Below are positions 1 through 6,047 of a stretch of DNA of 6,912 nucleotides, one piece after another. The DNA is from Calditrichota bacterium (GTDB lineage: Bacteria; Zhuqueibacterota; Zhuqueibacteria; Zhuqueibacterales; Geothermadaptataceae): assembly GCA_008501545.1 (NCBI GenBank), contig QQUM01000399.1, positions 1 through 6,912 of the forward strand, given 5' to 3'. The notes under the pieces were generated by a model. The model saw nothing but the letters and a program-made list of their open reading frames with translations, was not told the DNA's origin and did not search any database. The position numbers and the translations under genes were made by a program. Every line of letters begins with the position of its first letter. Position 1 is the first letter of the stretch.

Positions 1-1
1 C

Positions 2-352
2 AACTTTCCACACTGGTTTTGTGAAAACTTTAAAAATTTTAATAACAAAGAAGATGAACTCCCAATCGACCAGCACATGCTGGTCGCGCTCATTGCGCCA
101 CGACCGGTTTATATCGCCAGTGCAGCAGAAGATCGTTGGGCCGATCCCAAAGGTGAGTTCTTATCTGCATTACACGCGAGTCCGGTTTACGAACTGCTCG
201 GACGTACCGGTTTGCCCGCGAAAACAATGCCCGTCGTTAATAAATCCAGTTCCGGAACTATCGGTTATCATATTCGAAGCGGCAAGCATGGTGTCACCGA
301 TTATGATTGGCGGAACTACATGGATTTTGCAGACAAGCATTTTAAAGAATGA
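2..352 (+). CDS. Glucuronoyl esterase-like alpha/beta hydrolase (CE15 family), 3' end only
   Basis: This is the last 116 residues of a gene that begins before the window; the frame is open from base 2 to the TGA at 350-352. The fragment reads FPHWFCENF near its start, then [28 protein letters not shown], and [17 protein letters not shown] near its end. This series is characteristic of bacterial CE15 enzymes, which cleave the ester between lignin alcohols and 4-O-methyl-glucuronic acid on xylan and are usually exported. The His of [10 protein letters not shown] (codon 287-289) is the expected catalytic histidine. The Asp of the AED segment lies 52 residues before it, about where, from memory, a second acidic residue sits in bacterial CE15 structures. 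The nucleophilic Ser and the signal peptide are outside the window. The neighbouring genes are not carbohydrate-related. A related acetylxylan-esterase-type hydrolase is the main alternative. Confidence 0.85.
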   Translation, partial: NFPHWFCENFKNFNNKEDELPIDQHMLVALIAPRPVYIASAAEDRWADPKGEFLSALHASPVYELLGRTGLPAKTMPVVNKSSSGTIGYHIRSGKHGVTDYDWRNYMDFADKHFKE

Positions 353-397
353 TTCGTTGGGGGCGTGTCAAAAATAACTTAAAAAATAAACTTAGCC

Positions 398-477
398 AGG
401 TGCGACGCACTTCTTTCCGAGAGGCTTGCAAACCTCTGATGTTGCCTGGAAACTCCAGATTGAAGTGCGTCGCACCT
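398..477. repeat. 80-bp element with perfect 16-bp inverted ends and two internal hairpins
   Basis: AGGTGCGACGCACTTC at 398-413 is repeated exactly in inverse at 462-477. Each arm also contains its own odd palindrome, GTGCG-A-CGCAC or its complement. The interior folds into two further hairpins: 420-437, an 18-bp near-palindrome AGAGGCTTGCAAACCTCT with one mismatched pair, and 446-458, CTGGA/TCCAG with an AAC loop. As single-stranded DNA or RNA it would form a three-way, cloverleaf-like structure. It starts 45 nt after the CE15 stop and ends 2 nt before the purine-rich ribosome binding site of the M1 peptidase. No T-tract follows, so it does not look like an ordinary terminator. It could be a small non-autonomous mobile repeat, a REP-like unit or an mRNA leader structure; I see no obvious target-site duplication. 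Confidence 0.93.
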
Positions 478-492
478 ATGGAAGGAAGAATC

Positions 493-2364
493 ATGGCAAA
501 ATATCATTTTATATTTTTGCTGGCCATTATTGCACTGTTTCGTTGCGACCAACAAAGGGAAACCATCATTACGCTTCTGGATTCCAACACGAATACACCC
601 ATCGAAGGGGCAATCCTTTTTAATGAAGGCAGCACGCTCGTCTTACGCTCCGATGTGCATGGCGCGATTTCGCTGCCATCCACTTTGCTTCGAGAAAAAC
701 TCACCATCCATGCTAAAAATTATCGTGCATTGCAGTTTGTGGCGACGATGGCTACCGATACACTGCAATTGCGATTCGATGCAGATTTGGTAAATCCAGT
801 CGAAGCTAAAATGGCTTTTACCAGGGCAGACAGCTTGCGCGGCAGCTACGGTCCCTATCGCGCGAATAATGATTTGCGCACTTATGATCTCAACATCAAA
901 GTGGATGTTGCCAATAAATATTTGAGTGGCAAAAATACGATCCAGTTCACCATGCTAAAAGAGGACAATCGCATTCAAATCGATTTGTTTGCCAACATGG
1001 CCATTGACAGTATTTTATTCGAAGGCAAGGCGCTGACCTATTCACGTGAATTCAACGCGGTCTTTATCGATTTTCCGACAACTTTGTCAGCAGGTGCAAC
1101 CTATTCCATCGATTTTTACTATTCCGGCTATCCGAAAGAAGCCGGTCGATTTGGTGGTTTGGTTTTTTCTGAGGATTCACTCGGGAACCCATGGGTATTT
1201 ACGGCATGCCAGAATATTGGCGCCAGCCTGTGGTGGCCAAACAAGGATCAGCAACCGGACGAAGTGGACAGCATGCTGATTCACGTGGCTGTGCCCTCGG
1301 AATTAACCGATGTCTCCAATGGAAAATTTTTGGGTAAAGAAGATATCGGTGATGGCTATACACGCTATAACTGGAAAGTCCACTATCCAATAAACAATTA
1401 TTCTGTCGCCCTGAATATAGGCAAATACACACACTTTTCTGAAAAATTGGGAGGCGTGGCCATCGACTACTTTGTCCTGCCCTACCATTTGCAGGCAGCG
1501 AAAAGACAATTTTCCCAGGTCATCCCAATGCTGGAATGCTATGAAAAGCATTTTGGCAACTACCCATTTCCGCGCGATGGGTTCAAACTTGTGGAGGTTT
1601 CCTACGCAGGGATGGAACACCAAAGCGCAGTCGCCTACGGCAATGGCTACCAAAATGGCTATCTCGGCCGCGATTGGACAGGTGTTGGCATAAGCGATAA
1701 ATTCGATTTTATCATCATTCACGAGAGCGGCCACGAATGGTTTGGTAACAGTGTAAGCGCAAACGATGTCTCCGATGCCTGGATCCACGAAGGCTGGACG
1801 ACTTATGCTGAAGGTGTGTACGTTGAGTGCCAGTTTGGATACGAAAGTGCGTTGAAGTATTTAAACGGCTACAAATCGAAGATTCATAATAAAGAGCCAA
1901 TTATCGGGCCGACAGCAGTCAACAATTGGCCAACCATCGATCAGTATTTTAAAGGAGCACTTTTTCTCAACACACTACGCCACGTTGTTGATGATGATGC
2001 ACGCTGGTGGGATTTAATTAGAGATTATTCAGAACATTTCAACTATAAAAACATCTGGACAGTTGATGTTATCACCTACTTCAACAACCAACTCAATCGC
2101 GATTTACGCCCGATATTTGAACAATATCTATATTATCCCGATCTCCCTGTTTTGCAGTACAAATTCGAAGAGAATCAGGTAAGGTTTCGCTGGATGGCAA
2201 ACGTCAATGATTTTAACATGCCTGTACAAGTGCGGTTTAACGACGCCTTACAATTCATCCGCCCGACAACACAATGGCAAACGCAATCCTTTCAAGCTGC
2301 TTCGAATGAAAACTGGCAGGTTGCCACAGATTTATTTTACGTTTTGACCGAACAAGTAAATTAA
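493..2364 (+). CDS. M1-family zinc metallopeptidase (aminopeptidase), probably exported/lipid-anchored, with N-terminal carboxypeptidase-regulatory-like domain
   Basis: The product is a 623-residue M1 (gluzincin) aminopeptidase that removes N-terminal residues from peptides. The zinc motif is complete: HESGH at 410-414, then exactly 18 residues to Glu433 in WIHEG. The exopeptidase motif appears as AGMEHQ (372-377), a GxMEH version of GAMEN, and the likely catalytic Tyr is Y485 in YFKGALFLNTLR. Residues 1-17 are hydrophobic and end in ALFRC18. That resembles a lipobox, but Arg at -1 is unusual, so lipidation is uncertain. Residues about 22-90 (TIITLLDSNTNTPIEGA, then SDVHGAISLP) look like a CarboxypepD_reg-type beta-sandwich. 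A short beta-rich tail follows the catalytic domain in place of the long helical domain of ERAP/PepN enzymes. The start at 493 is chosen because GGAAGGAAG (480-488) sits at good spacing. Upstream starts at 349 and 478 lie in or against the inverted repeat and would bury the signal peptide. The CPBP gene follows after 26 nt. Confidence 0.93.
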   Translation: MAKYHFIFLLAIIALFRCDQQRETIITLLDSNTNTPIEGAILFNEGSTLVLRSDVHGAISLPSTLLREKLTIHAKNYRALQFVATMATDTLQLRFDADLVNPVEAKMAFTRADSLRGSYGPYRANNDLRTYDLNIKVDVANKYLSGKNTIQFTMLKEDNRIQIDLFANMAIDSILFEGKALTYSREFNAVFIDFPTTLSAGATYSIDFYYSGYPKEAGRFGGLVFSEDSLGNPWVFTACQNIGASLWWPNKDQQPDEVDSMLIHVAVPSELTDVSNGKFLGKEDIGDGYTRYNWKVHYPINNYSVALNIGKYTHFSEKLGGVAIDYFVLPYHLQAAKRQFSQVIPMLECYEKHFGNYPFPRDGFKLVEVSYAGMEHQSAVAYGNGYQNGYLGRDWTGVGISDKFDFIIIHESGHEWFGNSVSANDVSDAWIHEGWTTYAEGVYVECQFGYESALKYLNGYKSKIHNKEPIIGPTAVNNWPTIDQYFKGALFLNTLRHVVDDDARWWDLIRDYSEHFNYKNIWTVDVITYFNNQLNRDLRPIFEQYLYYPDLPVLQYKFEENQVRFRWMANVNDFNMPVQVRFNDALQFIRPTTQWQTQSFQAASNENWQVATDLFYVLTEQVN

Positions 2365-2390
2365 TTTTACCAATTTAAAAAGGAATTCTG

Positions 2391-3275
2391 ATGTCTGAAT
2401 CAAAACCATCTGAACAAAGCATAGCCCGGCGAATAATTATGTTTCCACTCGTTCGTGCCATCATTGCCATTGTAATGGTTAGTTTAGCAACGATGGTAAC
2501 TGCAAAATTAATGACCGCTGCAGGTCAGGCACTTTTCGGTGAACTTGTACCCGAACTATGGAAACTCACAAAAACAATCATTACGATCATCGCAGCAATG
2601 CTGGCTTACAGTGCCTTTGTATTATATATAGAAAAAAGGAAAGAGAACGAGCTATCCCGCGCGGGTGCGTTGGAAGAACTCTTTTTAGGCATTGCAATTG
2701 GCGCCGGACTCTTTTCAATCGTCATTGCCATAATCTGGATAAGTGGAGGCTATACCGTAACAAATGTACATAATTTATCTGTGCTCATCATCCCCTTTTA
2801 CACTTCACTTTCTGCAGGTTTTATCGAGGAAATTATCTTTCGTGGTATCATTTTCCGAATAATGCAGGAAAGTCTTGGCAGTTGGATCGCAATCGCGGTT
2901 TCAGCTGCACTTTTCGGTTTTGGTCATGCTGCAAATCCAAATGCAACACTGTACAGTAGTATCGCCATTGCATTGGAGGCTGGTATTTTGCTTGGAGCGG
3001 CATTTATGTATACCCGCAAGCTCTGGCTCGCCATCGGTTTGCATTTTGCCTGGAATTTTACGCAGGGTGGAATTTTTGGTGTGGCAGTTTCAGGACACAC
3101 TGTCAGAGGATTACTCAATGGAAAATTGACCGGGCCCGAATTGATCACCGGAGGAAATTTTGGCGCTGAGGCGTCCATATTTGCCTTAATTGTTTGCGTT
3201 ATTGCGGGTATTTATTTTCTTATACTCGCCAAAAAACGCGGCCATTTTGTACAACCATTTTGGTTGCGAAGGTGA
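2391..3275 (+). CDS. CPBP-family intramembrane glutamic-type protease (CAAX protease/Abi)
   Basis: This is a 294-residue multi-pass membrane protein with all the hallmark motifs of the CPBP (CAAX processing / bacteriocin-processing, PF02517-type) family. They are EEIIFR at 146-151 (the EExxxR motif), FGFGH ending at His179, and HFAWN at 218-222 (the HxxxN motif). Eight or so hydrophobic segments are visible, roughly at 21-41, 60-81, 93-117, 131-151, 163-181, 188-207, 209-227 and 261-281, ending in a basic tail (KKRGH, WLRR). Members cleave substrates inside the membrane; bacterial substrates are mostly unknown, and some members give bacteriocin immunity or process peptides. AAGGAA at 2380-2385 is a good ribosome binding site for this ATG. 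The 26-nt gap after the M1 peptidase stop suggests one transcript, but no shared substrate is evident. Confidence 0.93.
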   Translation: MSESKPSEQSIARRIIMFPLVRAIIAIVMVSLATMVTAKLMTAAGQALFGELVPELWKLTKTIITIIAAMLAYSAFVLYIEKRKENELSRAGALEELFLGIAIGAGLFSIVIAIIWISGGYTVTNVHNLSVLIIPFYTSLSAGFIEEIIFRGIIFRIMQESLGSWIAIAVSAALFGFGHAANPNATLYSSIAIALEAGILLGAAFMYTRKLWLAIGLHFAWNFTQGGIFGVAVSGHTVRGLLNGKLTGPELITGGNFGAEASIFALIVCVIAGIYFLILAKKRGHFVQPFWLRR

Positions 3276-3364
3276 TTACCCCGGTCAAACGGCACGATAA
3301 TTTTTGTAGAAAACCGGGATCGGATTTTAATTTATATAACGCGTTGTAATTTAGAAAGAAAGTT

Positions 3365-4192
3365 ATGTCTCCAGATAAAAAACAGATAATCATGCAACTT
3401 ACAATTAAATCTCTTCTGACTTTTATTCTCTTGCTGTCAACAGCGGGAAAGTTAACGAGTTTCACTGCGACTTCCAGGGCGCTCTCTGAATTGTTTTATC
3501 TTCCACCGGATATGGCATCTTTGTTTGTCATAGCTATCGCAGTTCTTGAGATAAATATGGTCATCCTGCTCTGGTTGAAACCTTTACGCATTCTCACCGT
3601 TGTTCCTGTGCTTTTTTTGGTTATCACTGCTTATAGCCAAATAAGAAATCTCGATTGCGGTTGCTTTGGACAATTGCCGGTTTTTTCACAATTCCCATTA
3701 TGGGGGCATTACATTCTCCTTCTTGGTATGTTCACAGGAATCTTCTTCATCTCACAAGAAAAAAGCAGGAAATCGTCTGTGGGTTTCGTTACAATTTTCT
3801 TTTTCCTTGTTGCTTTCCTTTCACTTACATTACCAAAACCAGCAGAAACCGGGAACAACGAAAGAGCTTTTACCCGAGTCAACTTTAAAGATGTCCAGCA
3901 GGCGCTTCAATCGAAAGATGCATTGCTTATCGATGCGCGTTCTGAAATGCAATACTTGTATGGCACGATTGGAGAAGCGATAAATATACCGCCTGATATA
4001 AATAATTTGGACAGTTTATCTGCCCAATGGAATTTAAAAGAACAAAAACTCATAATTTTTTGTAATGGTGTCCATTGCGACAAAGCCGAATTACTTGCAC
4101 GCAGGTTGTCTGAAGCAGATTGTAAAAAGATAGCAATTTATCCTGGTGGATGGGATGATTGGGTAGAAAACGAAATGTTAATTAATGAATAA
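3365..4192 (+). CDS. Membrane MauE/DoxX-like domain fused to a C-terminal rhodanese domain
   Basis: The product has 275 residues. The N-terminal half has hydrophobic helices at about 14-33, 51-70, 74-93, 108-129 and 138-156. The pair AGK (27-29) and DCGCFG (97-102) is typical of MauE-like proteins, which are linked to disulfide or redox maturation of exported proteins such as methylamine dehydrogenase. Residues about 172-275 form a rhodanese domain: LLIDARSE (187-194), GTIGEAINIP, IIFCNGVHC with candidate catalytic Cys233 and a second Cys238, and YPGGWDDW. Rhodaneses carry sulfur as a cysteine persulfide. Positive charges (K5/K6, KPLR, EKSRK) alternate so that the CGCFG loop and the rhodanese domain should both face the periplasm (inference). 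GAAAGAAAG just upstream favours this ATG over the in-frame ATG at 3392. No methylamine dehydrogenase genes are nearby, so the partner is unknown. Confidence 0.88.
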   Translation: MSPDKKQIIMQLTIKSLLTFILLLSTAGKLTSFTATSRALSELFYLPPDMASLFVIAIAVLEINMVILLWLKPLRILTVVPVLFLVITAYSQIRNLDCGCFGQLPVFSQFPLWGHYILLLGMFTGIFFISQEKSRKSSVGFVTIFFFLVAFLSLTLPKPAETGNNERAFTRVNFKDVQQALQSKDALLIDARSEMQYLYGTIGEAINIPPDINNLDSLSAQWNLKEQKLIIFCNGVHCDKAELLARRLSEADCKKIAIYPGGWDDWVENEMLINE

Positions 4193-4199
4193 TTATAAC

Positions 4200-4239
4200 A
4201 AGAATTAGTTTTTTCAATAACATCGGTTCAATAATTCTT
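4200..4239. repeat. AT-rich 8-bp inverted repeat just after the MauE-rhodanese gene
   Basis: AAGAATTA (4200-4207) is exactly complementary to TAATTCTT (4232-4239), with 24 nt between. It starts 8 nt after the stop codon. The stem is AT-rich and the loop long, so it would be a weak terminator at best. The loop and right arm also hold TTCAATAA twice (4213-4220 and 4227-4234). Function is unknown. Confidence 0.4.
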
Positions 4240-4336
4240 ATTTATAAATCGGCTTGCAACTGGTTCACGATTTATTAAATTTCATTTTCAATTGGCTGCA
4301 ATAACTTTAATTTTCCCAAAACCTGGTGGAAGGAAA

Positions 4337-4373
4337 GCAGTTTTTCACGTGCGCGCCCACCTAAGTGAACTGC
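4337..4373. promoter_or_regulatory. Interrupted inverted repeat in the leader of the putative regulator
   Basis: GCAGTT (4337-4342) and CAC (4346-4348) pair with GTG (4365-4367) and AACTGC (4368-4373). This gives a 9-bp stem with a 3-nt T bulge and a GC-rich 16-nt loop containing GTGCGCGCCCACC. It lies 63 nt before the chosen start of the putative regulator at 4437 and lacks a T-tract. It could be an operator (perhaps autoregulatory) or a structured 5' UTR; the function is inferred from position only. Confidence 0.4.
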
Positions 4374-4436
4374 CTCATTCCGAGGGACATTTTTTCGCAG
4401 GATTTGAATGAACACAACACCCAGGACGGGGAAGAA

Positions 4437-5246
4437 ATGAATCATGGTACAATGGCGATCAATCTCGTTTTTGATGATTTTGGAGAGCATTCGCGTTTGC
4501 CGTTTTTAACATCACCGCAATTCAATTTGCATCATATCGATGCATATACTCCCGACAATACGCCGTCAATTTTCATAGTCGACCCATCGAATGCAGACCA
4601 AAGTTTGGCCCTTTACGAAGCGCTACCGCATAAAACAAAAGCGTCGAGTGTGGTCACAGGCAGAGTTGAACCGGATGAGCGACCTCCTCTTGAGCAACCC
4701 GGCGGGACTATTTTTATCCATAACTGCAACGATAAAAAATTTCTGACCTGGATCAATTTAATTGCCGCCAGGAGAGTAAATTTTTTCTATCTAGATTGGT
4801 TCGTGCCACTCAGGGTCTCTCCACCCTATACATACAATGAAGGCTTGCTTATCAAAGCTTTCGACTCATTGCCGGTAAAGCATGCCAACGAAATACAGCG
4901 AAAATATCTTGAAAAAACGGTCCATTGTTCATCCTTCAAACTCGACTATCTTTGCAAACAAATTTATGGCATAACCCCTGGAAAACTTTTGCGGATATGG
5001 CGGTATTTTGCTCTTACCCATAAATTTATGATAGAAGAAGCCCAGCTTGGCTCACAACCGCGGCGGGGGCGTTCACCTTTGCGCACAATTGAAAATGATT
5101 ACTGCGAAGCACTCATCCGTTTGCTAAAAATATCCTATAGCGATTTACGTCTCGCGGCGCAAGATCAACACTGGATTGCTCTCTGGGTTGCTGCGTTAAG
5201 AAAAGTAACTCCTGAATTTTATAAAACTCCCACTGGAACATTTTAA
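4437..5246 (+). CDS. Uncharacterised protein, putative regulator: receiver-like N-terminus and helix-turn-helix-like C-terminus
   Basis: I do not recognise this 269-residue protein as a named family. The C-terminal part, about 157-190, reads LDYLCKQIYGITPGKLLRIWRYF and resembles one helix-turn-helix unit of AraC-type DNA-binding domains (compare G-x-T/S-P-x-x-L/Y). The following LLKISYSDLRLAAQDQHWIALW is also helical. The N-terminal part alternates strands and helices like a receiver: AINLVFDD (7-14), PSIFIVDPSN (43-52), SSVVTG (70-75), TIFIHNCNDKKFL (91-103). The phosphorelay Lys is not evident, so this may be a pseudo-receiver. No signal peptide or membrane segment is seen, so it should be cytoplasmic. 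The ATG at 4437 is preferred because GGGGAAGAA lies directly before it; a GTG at 4365 would extend the frame by 24 residues through the leader hairpin. It stands alone between two sizeable gaps. The DNA-binding role is an inference at modest confidence; that it is a real gene is more secure. Confidence 0.6.
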   Translation: MNHGTMAINLVFDDFGEHSRLPFLTSPQFNLHHIDAYTPDNTPSIFIVDPSNADQSLALYEALPHKTKASSVVTGRVEPDERPPLEQPGGTIFIHNCNDKKFLTWINLIAARRVNFFYLDWFVPLRVSPPYTYNEGLLIKAFDSLPVKHANEIQRKYLEKTVHCSSFKLDYLCKQIYGITPGKLLRIWRYFALTHKFMIEEAQLGSQPRRGRSPLRTIENDYCEALIRLLKISYSDLRLAAQDQHWIALWVAALRKVTPEFYKTPTGTF

Positions 5247-5288
5247 GGCTAGTTCTGCTCGACTTAAGCAGAGTGGAGTGCCGCACTG

Positions 5289-5305
5289 CGCTTTCTCAGA
5301 AAGCG
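5289..5305. repeat. Perfect palindrome with 8-bp arms around a single base
   Basis: CGCTTTCT-C-AGAAAGCG is an exact inverted repeat. Beyond one unpaired G (5288) the symmetry resumes with ACT (5285-5287) and AGT (5306-5308). The one-base centre is too tight for an RNA hairpin without opening inner pairs, so a dimeric protein-binding site is more natural than a terminator. It lies 43 nt after the stop of the putative regulator. Confidence 0.55.
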
Positions 5306-5375
5306 AGTAGAAAGGAAGGTCCCGCTGATATTCAACGCGAAACCTGCAACACAGTCAGCTCAGCACCATTCTCCG

Positions 5376-5403
5376 TTTGCATAAGTATTTTCTTAAGTGC
5401 AAA
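5376..5403. repeat. Bulged hairpin, 10 bp
   Basis: TTTGCA (5376-5381) plus TAAG (5382-5385) pairs with CTTA (5392-5395) and TGCAAA (5398-5403), leaving a 2-nt AG bulge on the right arm and a 6-nt loop. No T-tract follows on the + strand. It is probably a regulatory dyad or a chance structure. Confidence 0.35.
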
Positions 5404-5643
5404 ACAGACAAAATTTCAAAAAATAGCTTTCTGCAGACTTCACATCAGTCAGCGTGTTGCTTTTAAAATAAATCCCACCTTGTAATACAAACCTCAAGTA
5501 TAAATTCTATTAAACTTTAGCTTAATTATTACGGATTTATCATTTCCGTGTCCCATGTTTAATCTTCCGCAGACCTTTTTCCATGCCGCTAAATTATTGA
5601 AGTAACTCCTTCGCGGTAACAAAAAAACATGGGCGGAAGCGCA

Positions 5644-6012
5644 ATGAAAAGAATCATCATCCTCAATGAGGACCTTGAAACCCAAATGCGCATGTATCTC
5701 GCTCTATCAACCCGGTATAAAGTAGAAATCGCTGAGGATGAAGCGATGCTAATGAGAATGATTCGTAGAAAGAAACCGAGACTCATTTTTCTCGATGGAG
5801 AATACAGCGGTTATGCACGGGAGGGAAAGTCGATAACAAAGACAGTTCGGAAAATCAAAAAGAAATACAATGAACTTCATGTTATCGCCGTATTAAATTC
5901 CCATGCCAACAAAGAGACAAACAGCGATCATGTTCTATACCATCCCGTAAATGAGAAGGATGTTCGTGATGCTGTTCAATCCCTATTGGAACTTTCTCCT
6001 TTAACTTTCTAA
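5644..6012 (+). CDS. Stand-alone response-regulator receiver domain, atypical (CheY-like)
   Basis: This 122-residue protein is a single receiver domain with no output domain. It has the acidic pair E9/D10 (IIILNED), then LIFLDGEYSG with D51 at the phosphoacceptor position. The switch residue after strand 4 is Asn85 (IAVLNS) instead of Thr/Ser, unless Ser86 substitutes. The invariant Lys before Pro is His100 (LYHPVNEKD). It is also unusually basic (RRKKPR, KTVRKIKKK). It may bind phosphate poorly or act without phosphorylation (inference). The ATG at 5644, preceded by GGCGGAAG, gives the canonical receiver start MKRIIIL; the in-frame ATG at 5629 adds five residues and has only A-rich sequence before it. 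No histidine kinase is in the window. A structured RNA region follows immediately, then a second receiver gene. Confidence 0.88.
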   Translation: MKRIIILNEDLETQMRMYLALSTRYKVEIAEDEAMLMRMIRRKKPRLIFLDGEYSGYAREGKSITKTVRKIKKKYNELHVIAVLNSHANKETNSDHVLYHPVNEKDVRDAVQSLLELSPLTF

Positions 6013-6041
6013 TTGACGAACATGGAAAGAACACGAAAAAT
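6013..6041 (+). promoter_or_regulatory. Candidate sigma70-like promoter right after the first receiver gene
   Basis: TTGACG (6013-6018, five of six matches to the -35 consensus) begins at the base after the TAA stop. After a 17-bp spacer comes AAAAAT (6036-6041, four of six at -10). Transcription would start near 6048, at the first hairpin of the structured region. In an AT-rich genome of unknown sigma-factor preference this stays a candidate. Confidence 0.35.
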
Positions 6042-6047
6042 AAAAAG

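Larger units (their letters stand above)
5247..5643. other. 397-nt non-coding stretch with several dyads
   Basis: No convincing coding frame is present: the only + strand frame, 5273-5485, starts at a GTG without a ribosome binding site and looks random. The stretch holds a hairpin right after the preceding stop (TCTGCT 5254-5259 with AGCAGA 5267-5272), the 17-bp palindrome at 5289-5305, a bulged hairpin at 5376-5403, and a short dyad ACGGA/TCCGT at 5531-5549. The right half becomes AT-rich before the receiver gene, as expected for a promoter region (TATAAA at 5499-5504), but no -35/-10 pair is clear enough to call. No tRNA, CRISPR array or mobile-element remnant is seen. Confidence 0.6.

Noticed and set aside
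349..492. Upstream extension of the M1 peptidase reading frame to 349 (or 478)
   Set aside because: The frame is open, but it runs through the inverted-repeat element and overlaps the CE15 stop. The residues do not resemble a protein domain, and the signal peptide would no longer be N-terminal. The ribosome binding site fits 493.
1303..1788. 161-codon open frame on the minus strand
   Set aside because: It lies wholly antisense to the conserved catalytic region of the M1 peptidase and its translation shows no recognisable domain; it is a shadow frame.
3281..3320. CCCGGT/ACCGGG dyad (about 3281-3319) as a terminator of the CPBP gene
   Set aside because: The arms are only 6 bp with a loop of about 25-30 nt, and no T-tract follows the right arm.
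5273..5485. 70-codon open frame in the intergenic stretch
   Set aside because: It starts at a GTG without a ribosome binding site, has no hydrophobic or domain pattern, and runs across the dyads; it is likely non-coding.
5494..5786. Minus-strand frames opposite the first receiver gene
   Set aside because: They overlap a clear receiver-domain gene and have no start signals or domain pattern.
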